NCBI RefSeq assembly: GCF_900458895.1
Contig: NZ_LR962863.1
Location: 1,922,001-1,986,000 of the forward strand
Direction: 5' to 3'
Source of the DNA: Staphylococcus schleiferi
Lineage (GTDB): Bacteria > Bacillota > Bacilli > Staphylococcales > Staphylococcaceae
DNA: 64,000 bases
Part shown: positions 17,860-28,921 of the stretch, piece after piece
Numbering within the stretch: the stretch's first letter is position 1
How the letters are laid out: each line of letters begins with the position of its first letter
The notes under the pieces: generated by a model
Databases searched by the model: none
What the model saw: the letters and a program-made list of their open reading frames with translations, nothing else
What the model was told of the DNA's origin: nothing
Translations under genes and position numbers: made by a program

Positions 17860-17905
17860 AATATGCTAACGCTCGTCTCACAATAGTGATTCAAAACGCT
17901 TATAT

Positions 17906-18301
17906 TTAATCAACCATACGTTGTGCTTCTTGCAATTGGAACGTACGTACTTTACGTGGTAAGAAACGACGAATTTCGTCTTCGTTATAACCTACTTGTA
18001 ATCGTTTATCGTCTAAAATAATTGGACGACGTAAAATACCAGGGTTGTCTTGAATAATTGTGTATAAATCTTGAAGTGGCAATGCATCAATGTCCACATT
18101 TAATTTTTGGTAAGTTTTAGAACGTGTAGAAATAATTTCGTCCGTTCCATCTTCAGTCATTTTCAAGATTTGTTTAATTTCATCTAAAGTTAAATGTTCA
18201 GAAAAAATATTACGCTCCGTATACGGAATGTCATGTTCTTGTAACCATGCTTTCGCTTTACGGCAAGATGTGCAACTTGGTGAAGTAAATAATGTTACCA
18301 T
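17906..18301 (-). CDS. spxA: Global redox/stress regulator SpxA
   Basis: Spx is an ArsC-fold regulator that binds the RNA polymerase alpha C-terminal domain, activating thiol-stress genes. The 131-residue protein is nearly identical to the S. aureus one I recall. It has the CxxC redox switch at residues 10 and 13 ([14 protein letters not shown]), [24 protein letters not shown] and the C-terminal tail LQEAQRMVD recognised for ClpXP degradation. I start at MVTLF, with AGGAG 10 nt upstream; an upstream GTG would add three residues. Its adaptor gene yjbH is frameshifted here, so if that is real Spx would be stabilised. A perfect palindrome lies in the leader. Confidence 0.97.
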   Translation of the reverse strand: MVTLFTSPSCTSCRKAKAWLQEHDIPYTERNIFSEHLTLDEIKQILKMTEDGTDEIISTRSKTYQKLNVDIDALPLQDLYTIIQDNPGILRRPIILDDKRLQVGYNEDEIRRFLPRKVRTFQLQEAQRMVD

Positions 18302-18321
18302 ACATCTCACTCTCCTAATTT

Positions 18322-18338
18322 AATGAATGTCATTCATT
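18322..18338. promoter_or_regulatory. Perfect 8-1-8 palindrome in the spxA leader
   Basis: AATGAATG-T-CATTCATT lies about 20 nt upstream of the spxA start, just before its ribosome site. The TGAATG/CATTCA half-sites resemble operators used by some TetR-family repressors. No regulator is assigned. Confidence 0.5.
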
Positions 18339-18544
18339 GTAATTTAACGCTTCAAGATCAACTGCTTAATCATATATAAACAATTCTAATCTTAATTTAT
18401 CTTTGCTTCTAACGCTTATGTTTATATTATACACCTGAAACATTAAAATTAAATGAGAAATCTGTAAAATAATCAAATGATTGCAATAATCAGACTTTAG
18501 TATGATTTTTTTCAATTTGGTTACTTCCTTAATATTAACATAAC

Positions 18545-18572
18545 TTACAAACAAAGAAAATACTGTTACAAT
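18545..18572 (+). promoter_or_regulatory. trpS promoter
   Basis: TTACAA (18545-18550) and TACAAT (18567-18572), 16 bp apart, end about 40 nt before the trpS start. The short leader leaves no room for a T-box. Confidence 0.55.
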
Positions 18573-18580
18573 AGTATTGA

Positions 18581-19603
<1,023 letters not shown>

Positions 19604-19634
19604 GAAGTGAAACAATTAGCATTATTCTTAACGC

Positions 19635-19683
19635 AAAAGACGCCTGACAAACACTGAATTCACAGTCTGTCAGACGTCTTTTT
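19635..19683. terminator. Bidirectional terminator between trpS and oppA
   Basis: AAAAGACG-c-CTGACA pairs with TGTCAG-a-CGTCTTTT, a 14-bp stem with one mismatch and T-rich end. Confidence 0.88.
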
Positions 19684-19688
19684 CTATG

Positions 19689-21353
19689 CTATTTCTCTTT
19701 TTTCTTACCTGTTTTTCTATCAATATCTTTGTCGATGTATACATATTTCAATGTAGTATCTCCACCGATATTATGATATTCAAGGTTTTTAACTTGAGGG
19801 TTTGTTAAGTGTGCTTCCCCTTTTTGATATATTGGTGCGATTGGCGCATCGTTTAATAATAATTCTTCAGCTTTCACTAACGATTCATTACGTTTTTCTT
19901 CATCTTTCAATAATACGCCGTTTGCATCTTTCACCAATTTATCATACGTTTTGTTGCTCCATCCTGTTTTGTTCGATGCATTACCCGTTGTCATAATATT
20001 TAAGAATGTGAGTGCATCCGGATAATCAGGTCCCCAACCAGATAATGAAATCTCATAGTTCTGACTTTGTTCGCGAGCAACACGTTGTTTAAACGGTAAC
20101 TGTTGAATTTTTATAGTCACACCTGGCAAGTTCTTTTCAATTTGTGCTTTAATAAATTCAGCTGATATTTTAGATGCAGGTGTGTCTTCTGTATTTAATT
20201 TAAATGTAAATTCACTTTGACCTAATGCTTTTTTCGCTTTGTCATAATGCTCTCGTGCTTTTTTAGGATTGTAACTTAATGGTGACTTAATTTGATCAGC
20301 AAAATCTTTGCCATGCGGTGTTTTAGCAGTTGCTTTAGCTGTAAACGCATCACTTGGTGCAGAACCGTTGTTTAAAACTGAATCTACGTAAGCCTTTTTA
20401 TCAATGGCTTGTGAAAATGCAATCCGCATATCTTTATTTTTAAAAGCAGGTACTTTATCTTGATTCAACTTCAAGTAGAACGTTGAAGCGAGTAAACGTT
20501 TTTTCAATGCAGGAGAATCTTTATATTTATCTACTTGTTCAGATGAGATGCCTGTATCATCTACCGAACCTGTATCGTATAAAGATGCACCGGCTTGTCC
20601 ATCTTTCAAAATTTTATAATTCACCTTATCAAGTTTAACAGCATCTTTATCCCAATAGTCGTTATTTTTAACTAATAAGATTTTATCTTCAACTGCCCAT
20701 TCTTTTACTTTAAATGGACCGTTGTAGACTACCTTATCTGCTTTCGTACCGTATCGATCACCATACTTTTTAACGATTTTTTCGTTTTGTGGCATAAATG
20801 TACCAAAAGCTAACATTTCCTTGTAATAAGGAATTGGTTTAGTTAATTCAAATTGTAATGTATGATCGTCTAAAGCTTTCACACCTAATTCTTTCGGTTT
20901 CTTTTTGCTCATGTTAATTTCTTCAGCATTTTTCAAATCATACATAATATAAGCATATTCAGAAGCTGTATTTGGATCTAGAACACGACGCCATGCAAAG
21001 ACGAAATCATGTGCCGTTACCGGATCACCATTGGACCATTTCGCATTTTCTCTTAACTTAATTGTCCAAGTCTTACCACCATTTGTAATTTTAGGTTCTC
21101 CTTTTGCAACACCAGGTACCGCTTCATCTTTACCATTTAAAGTGTAAAGCCCTTCATAAACTTGATTGAATTTATCAAAACTCACACTATCTGTAACTTT
21201 AGCGGTATCCAATGATGTCATATCCTGTGGTATGACTTTTCGAAATACTTGCCCTTCATCATCATAGACACTTCCAGCATTGCCACAGGCAGACAAAACA
21301 AGTACTGCTACAATAGCAGTCATTATTATTTTTAATGTGCTTTTAATATTCAA
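19689..21353 (-). CDS. oppA: Oligopeptide-binding lipoprotein OppA
   Basis: Extracellular solute-binding component of the oligopeptide ABC importer. The 554-residue precursor has a lipoprotein signal peptide with lipobox VLVLSAC (Cys about residue 23). The SBP_bac_5 (family 5) fold is visible in VFRKVIPQDMTSLDTAKVTD, GKTWTIKLRENAKWSNGDPVTAHDFVFAWRR (read in parts) and GWGPDYPDALTFL. It is the last gene of the opp operon, following oppF by 22 nt, the opp3BCDFA order of S. aureus. Opp3 is the system that feeds S. aureus with nitrogen-source peptides; that role is inferred by orthology. Confidence 0.95.
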   Translation of the reverse strand: MNIKSTLKIIMTAIVAVLVLSACGNAGSVYDDEGQVFRKVIPQDMTSLDTAKVTDSVSFDKFNQVYEGLYTLNGKDEAVPGVAKGEPKITNGGKTWTIKLRENAKWSNGDPVTAHDFVFAWRRVLDPNTASEYAYIMYDLKNAEEINMSKKKPKELGVKALDDHTLQFELTKPIPYYKEMLAFGTFMPQNEKIVKKYGDRYGTKADKVVYNGPFKVKEWAVEDKILLVKNNDYWDKDAVKLDKVNYKILKDGQAGASLYDTGSVDDTGISSEQVDKYKDSPALKKRLLASTFYLKLNQDKVPAFKNKDMRIAFSQAIDKKAYVDSVLNNGSAPSDAFTAKATAKTPHGKDFADQIKSPLSYNPKKAREHYDKAKKALGQSEFTFKLNTEDTPASKISAEFIKAQIEKNLPGVTIKIQQLPFKQRVAREQSQNYEISLSGWGPDYPDALTFLNIMTTGNASNKTGWSNKTYDKLVKDANGVLLKDEEKRNESLVKAEELLLNDAPIAPIYQKGEAHLTNPQVKNLEYHNIGGDTTLKYVYIDKDIDRKTGKKKEK

Positions 21354-21375
21354 TTGTCATTCCACCTTCCCACAT

Positions 21376-22308
21376 TTATAAGCCGTGCGCTTCACGGTAT
21401 TTTTCAAATTCTTCGTCTGTCGCAAAAACAAAATGACCTTCTGTGAATTCTTTTAACGTACGTTGATCATTTTTAGAAGCATCTTCTTTATACTCAACAC
21501 GTTTTCTTGTACGTTCACTATCTGGGTCAGGTTGTGGAACAGCCGATAGTAGTGATTTTGTATATGGATGGATAGGGTGACTATAAATCTCGTCTGCAGT
21601 CCCCAACTCAACAATGCGCCCTAAGTGCATTACAGCAATACGATCTGAAATATATTTTACCATCGACAAATCATGGGCAATGAAGAGAAATGTGATGTTA
21701 CGTTCACGTTGTAATTTTTGCATTAAGTTAACAACTTGTGCTTGAATCGATACGTCTAATGCTGAAATCGGTTCATCCGCAATGATAAATTCTGGTTCCA
21801 CTGCAAGCGCACGCGCAATCCCAATACGTTGTCGTTGACCACCTGAAAACTCATGTGGATAACGATTCGCATGGCTTTTTCGCAGGCCTACTGTTTCTAA
21901 CAAATCATAAACACGCTTTTTGCGATCTTTCCGATCTGATGCTAAACCATGAATATCTATCCCTTCAGCGACGATATCCATAACTTTAAGTCTTGGATTG
22001 AGTGAAGCATAAGGGTCTTGGAAAATCATCTGTATTTTCTTATTAAATTTAAGTAAGTCTTTATGCTTTTTAATATCTTGAATATTGATTCCTTCGTATA
22101 GCACCTGGCCATCAGTTACATCATTTAATTTAATTATTGCTTTACCTGTCGTTGACTTACCAGAGCCTGACTCTCCCACAAGGCCAAATGTTTCACCTTT
22201 AAATACTTTGAAAGAAATATCTTCAACAGCACGTACTTCATTACGCTTGCCATGGTTGAAATACTGTTTTAAGTTTTTAACTTCTAATAATACCTCTTTT
22301 TCAGCCAT
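21376..22308 (-). CDS. oppF: Oligopeptide ABC transporter ATPase OppF
   Basis: Second cytoplasmic ATPase of the importer, 310 residues. Walker A GESGSGKST, Q-loop MIFQDPYASLNPRLKV, signature HEFSGGQRQRIGIARAL, Walker B EFIIADEPISALD and switch histidine FIAHDLSMVKY are all present. The C-terminal oligopeptide-type extension contains HPIHPYTKSLLSAVP. Unlike OppD, I see only one obvious cysteine-poor tail and no cluster motif. Its start shares one base with the oppD stop (TAATG), so translation is coupled. Confidence 0.95.
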   Translation of the reverse strand: MAEKEVLLEVKNLKQYFNHGKRNEVRAVEDISFKVFKGETFGLVGESGSGKSTTGKAIIKLNDVTDGQVLYEGINIQDIKKHKDLLKFNKKIQMIFQDPYASLNPRLKVMDIVAEGIDIHGLASDRKDRKKRVYDLLETVGLRKSHANRYPHEFSGGQRQRIGIARALAVEPEFIIADEPISALDVSIQAQVVNLMQKLQRERNITFLFIAHDLSMVKYISDRIAVMHLGRIVELGTADEIYSHPIHPYTKSLLSAVPQPDPDSERTRKRVEYKEDASKNDQRTLKEFTEGHFVFATDEEFEKYREAHGL

Positions 22309-23381
22309 TAAAACGACACCCTTTCTACACGTTCTGGTTTATCAAAATTGTTCGGCATTGGACGTTGCTTACGTTTTACCATTTCTGGCGGGTCAACGTG
22401 AGGTGCACGTTCATCTAACAACCAAGAACGAACATAATGCGTCGGCGAAACTCTAAACCATGGAGGCGCTTCTTTAAAGTCAATCGCTAAAGCATATTCA
22501 CTTCGTGGTGCAAATGCATCGCCTTTTGGTGGGTGAATTAGATCCGGTGGTGAACCAGGAATTGCTAATAATTCTGTGTCGTTCCCTGTTTCTAAATCTG
22601 GCATTGATGAAAGTAATCCCCATGTATAAGGGTGCTTAGGGTCATAGAATATTTCATCCACATTCCCTGTTTCAATCATTTGACCGCCATACATCACAGC
22701 CACACGATCTGCAACATTAGCAACAACCCCTAAATCATGTGTAATGAAAATGATAGACGTATCAATTTTTTGTTGTAATTCTTTCATCAAATCTAAAATT
22801 TGAGCCTGCATCGTCACATCTAATGCGGTAGTAGGTTCATCCGCGATTAACACTTTAGGTTCACAAGCAAGCGCCAATGCAATAACGATACGTTGTCGTT
22901 GACCACCTGAAAATTGATGTGGATATGCATTGAAGCGTTCTTCCACACGCTTTAAACCCACTAACTTTAATAATTCGATGGCACGTTTTTTCGCTTCTGA
23001 TTTACTTAAACCAATATGTTTAATAATAGGCTCCATGACTTGCTTACCAATTTTCATAGTTGGATTAAGAGATGTCATAGGATCTTGGAAAATCATTGAA
23101 ATCTCTTTACCGCGTAATTTCATTAACTCTTTTTCTGATTTTTGTGTGAGGTCTTCACCATTAAAAATAATACTTCCATTTTTAATTCTTCCAGATTTCC
23201 CTTGGAACAATTTTGTAATAGCTTTAGTAGAAACAGATTTCCCTGAACCTGATTTACCTACAATAGCAAGCGTTTCTCCTTTATTTAAATAAAAGTCAAC
23301 GCCTCTTACCGCTTGCACTTCCCCTGCTTCAATATCGAAGGAAACATGCAAGTCATTAATTTCTAATACACGTTCAGACAT
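22308..23381 (-). CDS. oppD: Oligopeptide ABC transporter ATPase OppD
   Basis: First ATPase of the importer, 357 residues. Walker A GKSGSGKSV, Q-loop MIFQDPMTSLNPTMKI, signature HQFSGGQRQRIVIALAL, Walker B VLIADEPTTALDVTMQ and FITHDLGVVANVA are present. The peptide-importer tail has KHPYTWGLLSSMPDL and PGSPPDLIHPPKGDAFAPR. OppD tails commonly have a cysteine cluster; here the equivalent region (FAPRSEYALAID) has serine, so no Fe-S site is expected. It lies 15 nt after oppC. Confidence 0.95.
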   Translation of the reverse strand: MSERVLEINDLHVSFDIEAGEVQAVRGVDFYLNKGETLAIVGKSGSGKSVSTKAITKLFQGKSGRIKNGSIIFNGEDLTQKSEKELMKLRGKEISMIFQDPMTSLNPTMKIGKQVMEPIIKHIGLSKSEAKKRAIELLKLVGLKRVEERFNAYPHQFSGGQRQRIVIALALACEPKVLIADEPTTALDVTMQAQILDLMKELQQKIDTSIIFITHDLGVVANVADRVAVMYGGQMIETGNVDEIFYDPKHPYTWGLLSSMPDLETGNDTELLAIPGSPPDLIHPPKGDAFAPRSEYALAIDFKEAPPWFRVSPTHYVRSWLLDERAPHVDPPEMVKRKQRPMPNNFDKPERVERVSF

Positions 23382-23395
23382 TGTAAATTCCTCCT

Positions 23396-24460
23396 TTATT
23401 TACGCATTTTAGGGTCAAATGCATCACGTAATCCATCACTAAAGAGATAGAAGAATAAGATTAATAAACTTAAAATGATTGCCGGAATAAATAATTCATG
23501 CGGGTGAATAAGTAACATTGCACGCCCCTCATTTACAAGTGAACCGAGTGAAGTTCTAGGTGCAGGGACCCCGATACCGATAAAGCTTAAAAACGCTTCG
23601 AAGAATATCGCATTAGGCACTGTAAACATTGATGTTACAATGATCGCACCTAACGTGTTAGGCAAAATATGTTTAAAAATTAATCTGAAATCGGATGTTC
23701 CAAGTGTACGAGAAGCCAATACAAACTCTTGATTTTTCAATTTTAAGAATTCGCCACGTACAACACGGCTCATGCCTATCCATCCGGTAATGGTCATCGC
23801 TAAAATAATCGTCCAAATAGATGGTTCAAAGATTAATACGAATAAAATAACAACGATTAATGTTGGAATAGATGAAATAATTTCAATAAACCGTTGCATA
23901 ATATAATCGACGCGGCCTCCAAAATAACCAGAAATCGCCCCGTATATGACACCAATAAAAATATCTAAAAAGGCAGCTACAAAACCAATAAATAATGAAA
24001 CTTGAGCCCCTTGCCAAGTACGAGACCATAAGTCACGTCCTAATTGATCTGTACCGAACCAAAAATTTTCTTTAACATGTGCTTTATCATATGCGTTACC
24101 ATCGACACCTTCACCAGTGAATGGTAAAAACGGCACTTTATCTAATACAGCAATTTTAGGTGGTAAGTTACGTCGTTGAACATCTTGTTCAGCAAAATCG
24201 TGGCTATTCAATAATGGACCTATTAATGCAAATAAAATAATAATGACTAGCCCAATCATACCGACTACAGCCAATTTATTTCGAGTCAGTTGCGACCAAG
24301 CGTCTTGCCAAAATGTGCGACCTTCTCTTTGAAACTCTTGCTCACTTCCGTCTGGCGCGCCAGTGCGAACGAAATCTTCATTCATAATCCCTGAAGTTTG
24401 AGCAACCGTTGCACCTGAATAATCGTCTTTTGGTAAATTGCGTTCTTCATTTGACATCAT
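23396..24460 (-). CDS. oppC: Oligopeptide ABC transporter permease OppC
   Basis: Permease subunit, 354 residues, with an OppC_N-type cytoplasmic stretch (about residues 1-60), one membrane helix, an extracellular loop and the five-helix BPD_transp_1 core. The coupling-helix motif is SRTLGTSDFRLIFKHILPN. It ends SDGLRDAFDPKMRK, typical of OppC/DppC. Start and oppB stop overlap by 4 nt (ATGA). Confidence 0.95.
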   Translation of the reverse strand: MMSNEERNLPKDDYSGATVAQTSGIMNEDFVRTGAPDGSEQEFQREGRTFWQDAWSQLTRNKLAVVGMIGLVIIILFALIGPLLNSHDFAEQDVQRRNLPPKIAVLDKVPFLPFTGEGVDGNAYDKAHVKENFWFGTDQLGRDLWSRTWQGAQVSLFIGFVAAFLDIFIGVIYGAISGYFGGRVDYIMQRFIEIISSIPTLIVVILFVLIFEPSIWTIILAMTITGWIGMSRVVRGEFLKLKNQEFVLASRTLGTSDFRLIFKHILPNTLGAIIVTSMFTVPNAIFFEAFLSFIGIGVPAPRTSLGSLVNEGRAMLLIHPHELFIPAIILSLLILFFYLFSDGLRDAFDPKMRK

Positions 24461-25383
24461 TTCTTACCTCCTTGCAAACGAATTCGTGGATCAATTAAGC
24501 CATATAAAACATCGACAATGAAAATAGAGACGATGAATAATGTACTAAATAATAATGTAATCGCCATAATGACAGAAAAGTCATTTGTCGTAATTGATCG
24601 AACGAATTGGTCCCCTAATCCAGGTACACCAAAATTATTTTCAATTGTTAATGTTCCTGTGAGAATACCCGCTAGCATCGGTACAAGAATAGTAATAACT
24701 GGAATCAATGCATTTCTTAATGCATGACCAAATAATACTCTTGAAGTTGAGTTCCCTTTTGCTCGGGCAAGTAATATGTAGTCTGAACTCAACACTTCTA
24801 TCATTTCTGCTCGAATATAACGTGCGACTGTTGCTAAAACAACAGCTGATAAAGCCAACGACGGTAATATAGCTGTGGAAATACCTTCCCACCCCGCAAC
24901 AGGAAACCATTGTAAACGTACGGCAAAGATATATTGTAGTAAGACTGCCAATACGAAAGATGGCACAGATATCGCAATAACCGAAATAAAGGTTGCTAAA
25001 TAGTCAACCCACGTATTTTGCCGGGTGGCCGCTACAACCCCTAGGATGACACCTGCGATGACACCTATTACCATTGCAAAAAGCCCCATTTGCAATGAGG
25101 GCACTAATCTTGGTTTGATTAAATCCCAAACAGGCTGATTATCGTATTGGAAAGAGTTACCAAAATCTCCTTTGACAACATTTTTCATATAGTTCGCATA
25201 TTGAACTGGTAATGGCTCATTAAGTCCATATTTTTCGTTCAATATTGTTTTTTGCTCGTCACTTAATTTTTCATCATTAAATGGAGAACCAGGCATTAAT
25301 TTCATTAAGAAAAATGTAATGGTAATAATGATAAACAATGAAATGACCATATACAATAAACGTTTTAATGTATATCTAAGCAT
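24457..25383 (-). CDS. oppB: Oligopeptide ABC transporter permease OppB
   Basis: First gene of the opp operon: a 308-residue permease with six membrane segments, N-terminal LRYTLKRLLYMVISLFIII and the coupling motif LLARAKGNSTSRVLFGHALRN. It ends VLYGLIDPRIRLQGGKK, as in OppB/DppB. AGGGGG precedes the ATG. A CodY-like box about 40 nt upstream should repress the whole operon when amino acids are abundant. Confidence 0.95.
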   Translation of the reverse strand: MLRYTLKRLLYMVISLFIIITITFFLMKLMPGSPFNDEKLSDEQKTILNEKYGLNEPLPVQYANYMKNVVKGDFGNSFQYDNQPVWDLIKPRLVPSLQMGLFAMVIGVIAGVILGVVAATRQNTWVDYLATFISVIAISVPSFVLAVLLQYIFAVRLQWFPVAGWEGISTAILPSLALSAVVLATVARYIRAEMIEVLSSDYILLARAKGNSTSRVLFGHALRNALIPVITILVPMLAGILTGTLTIENNFGVPGLGDQFVRSITTNDFSVIMAITLLFSTLFIVSIFIVDVLYGLIDPRIRLQGGKK

Positions 25384-25423
25384 AAGCGTAATACCCCCTA
25401 ATCTAAATTAACATTCCCTTCTA

Positions 25424-25438
25424 AATTTTCAGAAATAT
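25424..25438 (-). promoter_or_regulatory. CodY-like operator before oppB
   Basis: AATTTTCAGAAATAT matches the CodY consensus AATTTTCWGAAAATT at 13 of 15 positions, with the first 12 perfect. It lies 41 nt before the oppB start. CodY control of peptide permeases is well known in firmicutes. Confidence 0.65.
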
Positions 25439-25632
25439 TAATGTCATTATAGACTTTTCGCAAAATTTAATCAATAACATTTTGATTTAACGCAATAAAA
25501 ATTTATAGGCTATGCTCGATATTTCACTGTTTTATTTAAAGAAATTCACACTTTTAAAATAGATATATAGGTGTATATTGAGAGGATATAAGTTACAATA
25601 ATTTGAGTAAATACTAAATGAGGAATGAAACT

Positions 25633-26010
25633 ATGAGACGTATAAACAAAAATGCTTTAATTTATATCTTATTTACACCAATCGCAAGTTTGGTCATATG
25701 GCTTTTATCCACCCATACATGGACACACTTCATCAATATCTTCTTCACCATAACAATCATGGTCGCGATATTACTATTCACTTTTTTAATTATTCAAGAA
25801 GGCATACTCGATGTCACAAGTTATGGATTTAGAAAGTTCCGTTATCAAATGATGCGTAAAAAGAATCGCTCACGCTTTGAAGATGATGCTTTTTTTAATC
25901 CAAAGCATGCTAAAAAGTCGGAATACTTTGTATCACCTTGGATTATGCCTGCGCTTCTTATTCATGTCGTTTACTTTGTCATCGCTATTATACTCGCATA
26001 TCTCGCATAA
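25633..26010 (+). CDS. DUF3899 family small membrane protein
   Basis: A 125-residue membrane protein with two N-terminal hydrophobic helices (about residues 10-28 and 33-58), a basic cytoplasmic segment (FRKFRYQMMRKKNRSRF) and a C-terminal helix (about 100-124). I recognise the DUF3899 family, function unknown, conserved beside opp in staphylococci. I start at MRRINKN, with GAGGA about 9 nt upstream; an in-frame upstream codon would add MRNET without a site. It is divergent from opp across about 250 bp. Confidence 0.8.
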   Translation: MRRINKNALIYILFTPIASLVIWLLSTHTWTHFINIFFTITIMVAILLFTFLIIQEGILDVTSYGFRKFRYQMMRKKNRSRFEDDAFFNPKHAKKSEYFVSPWIMPALLIHVVYFVIAIILAYLA

Positions 26011-26503
26011 TAAAAAATGAATAAATTTAAGGCGAGTGTTTTCCTAGGAAATACGATAATTTCAGATAATTCAATTATTTTACAATGGAAATTTCAGTTC
26101 AAATTGATCATTTATTCTGCAGTCAGTTTTATCTCCCGGAACAACTTTATGCTTTTACTTTAAAACGGTTTACTTTTGATTAATGATTAAAATTTTAAAA
26201 ATACGTTTATTTGAAACGTTTTCAACCTTTTAAATAAACGTATCCAATCATTTAAAAAATATCTATAACTTGTTCAACTCTTATATATAGTCGTATAAAG
26301 ATGTTATTTTTCTTAATTCTTATATTTTATTATTGTTAACAATATACCATATGTAAGTATATCTCTTTGACGTGTTTCTTCTATTATATATATGAACACT
26401 GTATTTGTAGAAAAAACATCTTTGAATAACTATTCGCTATCATTTTACGTTGCTTATTGCTTATTATATTCATAAATTGGACGGCACCAATAAGAGAGAA
26501 ATC
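26011..26503. other. AT-rich intergenic region with one perfect inverted repeat
   Basis: About 490 bp between the DUF3899 gene and the fabF terminator without a plausible gene. It holds a perfect 12-bp inverted repeat, ATACGTTTATTT (26201-26212) and AAATAAACGTAT (26232-26243), with a 19-nt loop containing GAAACGTTTTC. No T-run follows, so it is not a normal terminator. The remainder shows nothing I can name. Confidence 0.5.
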
Positions 26504-26551
26504 AAAAAAATGCGTTCACCCATCAATGATTTTGAGAGTGAACGCATTTTT
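26504..26551. terminator. Terminator downstream of fabF
   Basis: AAAAAATGCGTTCAC pairs with GTGAACGCATTTTT around an 18-nt loop. It is 18 nt beyond the fabF stop, on the minus strand. Confidence 0.88.
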
Positions 26552-26568
26552 AATTTAAATTCGCTATT

Positions 26569-27813
26569 TTATTCGCTATATTTTTTGAAAATGAGTACTG
26601 CGTTATGACCGCCAAAGCCAAGGCTATTACTCATCGCGTATTCAATTTCATGATCTACAGCTTCATTTGGCGTAATATCTAAATCAATTTCAGCATCCGG
26701 TGATACAGCGTGAATTGTCGGCGCAATTTTACCATCACGAATTGATAAAATTGAGAAAATCGCTTCAATACCGCCTGTTGCACCTAAAAGATGACCTGTC
26801 ATTGATTTCGTCGAACTGATTTTCAGTGATTTTGCAGCGTCACCAAATGTGTTTTTAACAGCTTGGATTTCAGATAAGTCACCAACAGGGGTACTTGTCC
26901 CGTGTGCATTCAAGTATTGAATATCTTGAGGTTGAATGCCTGCATCTTGAATCGCTGCTTCCATTGCACGAGAACCGCCTTCACCTTCTGGCCCCGGTGC
27001 AGTAATATGATATGCATCTCCAGTAGCACCGTAACCAACAAGCTCAGCATAGATTCGAGCACCACGCGCTTGTGCTGACTCAAGTGATTCAAGTATTAAA
27101 ATCCCTGCACCTTCACCCATTACAAAGCCATCGCGGCCTTCTTGGAAAGGTCGACAAGCTGTTTCAATATCATCATTCGTTGTTAACGCTCGACTCGCAC
27201 TAAATCCAGCAATAGCCATATGTGTGATTGGTGCTTCTGTTCCACCAGCAATCATTGCATCAGCGTCACCGCGCTCGATAAATTTAAAAGCTTCACCGAT
27301 AGAGTTTGTTGCTGTCGCACAGGCTGTAACAGTGGCACCATTTGGTCCTTTTGCGCCTGTATCTATTGAAACTTGACCAGAAGCCATATCCGGAATTAAC
27401 ATCGGTACAAAAAATGGACTCACACGACGTGGACCACGTGCTTTTAATTGATCGTAGGCTTGTTCAAAAGTTTCCATACCACCAATACCAGAACCAATCC
27501 ATACACCTACACGATCTGCATTCTTTTCATCAATTGTTAAACCAGAATCTTGTAATGCTTCACGCGCCGCTACAATTGCATATTGTGTAAAACGTGCCAT
27601 TTTACGTGCTTCTTTTTTAGGAATAAAATCTTCTACGTTAAAATCTTTTAATTCTCCACCAATATGCACTTGATAAGGTTCTGTATCAATTCTAGTGATT
27701 TTATCGATACCATTTACGCCTTTCAGGGCGCTGTCCCACATTGATGGGACATCATTTCCAATAGGTGACAAGGCACCAAGGCCTGTAACTACAACACGAT
27801 GTTTTTTTGTCAT
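26569..27813 (-). CDS. fabF: 3-oxoacyl-ACP synthase II FabF
   Basis: Condenses malonyl-ACP with acyl-ACP during elongation. The 414-residue thiolase-fold enzyme has the nucleophile cysteine in [10 protein letters not shown] (about 164) and the two catalytic histidines in [11 protein letters not shown] and [15 protein letters not shown], ending [19 protein letters not shown] start at MTKKHR because GGAGG is 8 nt upstream; the ATG two codons earlier has it only 2 nt away. It is 17 nt after fabH in a two-gene operon. Confidence 0.97.
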   Translation of the reverse strand: MTKKHRVVVTGLGALSPIGNDVPSMWDSALKGVNGIDKITRIDTEPYQVHIGGELKDFNVEDFIPKKEARKMARFTQYAIVAAREALQDSGLTIDEKNADRVGVWIGSGIGGMETFEQAYDQLKARGPRRVSPFFVPMLIPDMASGQVSIDTGAKGPNGATVTACATATNSIGEAFKFIERGDADAMIAGGTEAPITHMAIAGFSASRALTTNDDIETACRPFQEGRDGFVMGEGAGILILESLESAQARGARIYAELVGYGATGDAYHITAPGPEGEGGSRAMEAAIQDAGIQPQDIQYLNAHGTSTPVGDLSEIQAVKNTFGDAAKSLKISSTKSMTGHLLGATGGIEAIFSILSIRDGKIAPTIHAVSPDAEIDLDITPNEAVDHEIEYAMSNSLGFGGHNAVLIFKKYSE

Positions 27814-27830
27814 GTTCATTTCCTCCTCTG

Positions 27831-28772
27831 TTATTTACCCCATCTGAGTACAATCGAACCCCAAGTGAGTCCGCCACCAAATCCAACAAATACAACAATA
27901 TCATCATCTTTAATACGTCCATTTTCTAATTCCTGCTTCACACTGAGCGGAATAGACGCTGCAGAAGTATTCCCGTATTTATCAACTGAGACACTCATTT
28001 TTTCTTTTGGCAAATCCAAACGCTGACGCGCTGATTCCATAATGCGAATGTTTGCTTGATGTGGTATAAACATATTGATATCTTCCGCATTCAAATGTGC
28101 TTTTTCAACTGCGCGTTGTGAGGATTCTCCCATTACGCGTACAGCAAATTTAAAAACTTCACGCCCATTCATACGGATAAAATTCGTCTCTTGGTCTTGA
28201 TAGAGGTATTTTCCTCCAATGCCATCAGAGCCTAATTCATAGCTCAGAATACCACGATTTCCGGATACTTCGCCAATAATAACTGCTCCAGCACCGTCAC
28301 CAAATAAAATAGCTGTCGAACGGTCGTTTAAATCAGTAATTTTAGAGAGTTTGTCTGCACCCACAACAAGTACATTTTGATATTCTCCAGAAAGTACGAA
28401 CGAACGTGCCGTCACAATACCGTACATGAATCCAGAACATGCTGCTAATTGATCCATAGAAGCCACTTTATTTAATCCTAAACGTTGTTGTAACATATTT
28501 GCTACTGTTGGGAATCGGTGATCGCCTGTAGATGTTGCAACAATAACCATGTCTATATCTTGCGCATTGATACCTGCATCTTTAATCGCCCTCACACTTG
28601 CCTCGTAAGCTAAATCAGAAGTATCTTGATCTTCATTAGCCCATCTACGTTCTTTAATCCCAGTCATTTGAGAAATCCATTCATCAGATGTATCTAGGTA
28701 CGATTCAAAATATGCATTATCAACTACTCGATCAGGTGCATAAGCGCCAAATCCTTTAATACCTACATTCAT
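27831..28772 (-). CDS. fabH: 3-oxoacyl-ACP synthase III FabH
   Basis: Starts fatty-acid synthesis by condensing acyl-CoA with malonyl-ACP; in staphylococci it accepts branched-chain primers. The 313-residue protein has the catalytic triad: Cys in [12 protein letters not shown] (about 112), His in [12 protein letters not shown], Asn in [27 protein letters not shown] is the family end. AAGGTG precedes the ATG. A FapR-type operator lies 27 nt upstream of the start. Confidence 0.97.
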   Translation of the reverse strand: MNVGIKGFGAYAPDRVVDNAYFESYLDTSDEWISQMTGIKERRWANEDQDTSDLAYEASVRAIKDAGINAQDIDMVIVATSTGDHRFPTVANMLQQRLGLNKVASMDQLAACSGFMYGIVTARSFVLSGEYQNVLVVGADKLSKITDLNDRSTAILFGDGAGAVIIGEVSGNRGILSYELGSDGIGGKYLYQDQETNFIRMNGREVFKFAVRVMGESSQRAVEKAHLNAEDINMFIPHQANIRIMESARQRLDLPKEKMSVSVDKYGNTSAASIPLSVKQELENGRIKDDDIVVFVGFGGGLTWGSIVLRWGK

Positions 28773-28798
28773 GGTTTGAACACCTTCTTTTAAATTTT

Positions 28799-28815
28799 TT
28801 AATACCAGGTATTAA
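28799..28815 (-). promoter_or_regulatory. FapR operator before fabHF
   Basis: TTAATACC-A-GGTATTAA is a perfect 17-bp palindrome that fits the FapR box TTAGTACCTRGTACTAA. FapR represses fatty-acid genes until malonyl-CoA accumulates. Position, 27-43 nt before fabH, fits a promoter-proximal operator. Confidence 0.8.
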
Positions 28816-28921
28816 TTTACCACAATATGATAAAAAAAGACAAGCGAGATGCTAGGATAGCTATACAAATCACTACAAGAATATTATAATGAAAATATCA
28901 ATCATATGGAGGCAATATAAA

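Noticed and set aside
22085..22456. Long open frame antisense to oppF/oppD
   Set aside because: No ribosome site, biased composition, and it lies entirely opposite well-conserved ATPase codons.
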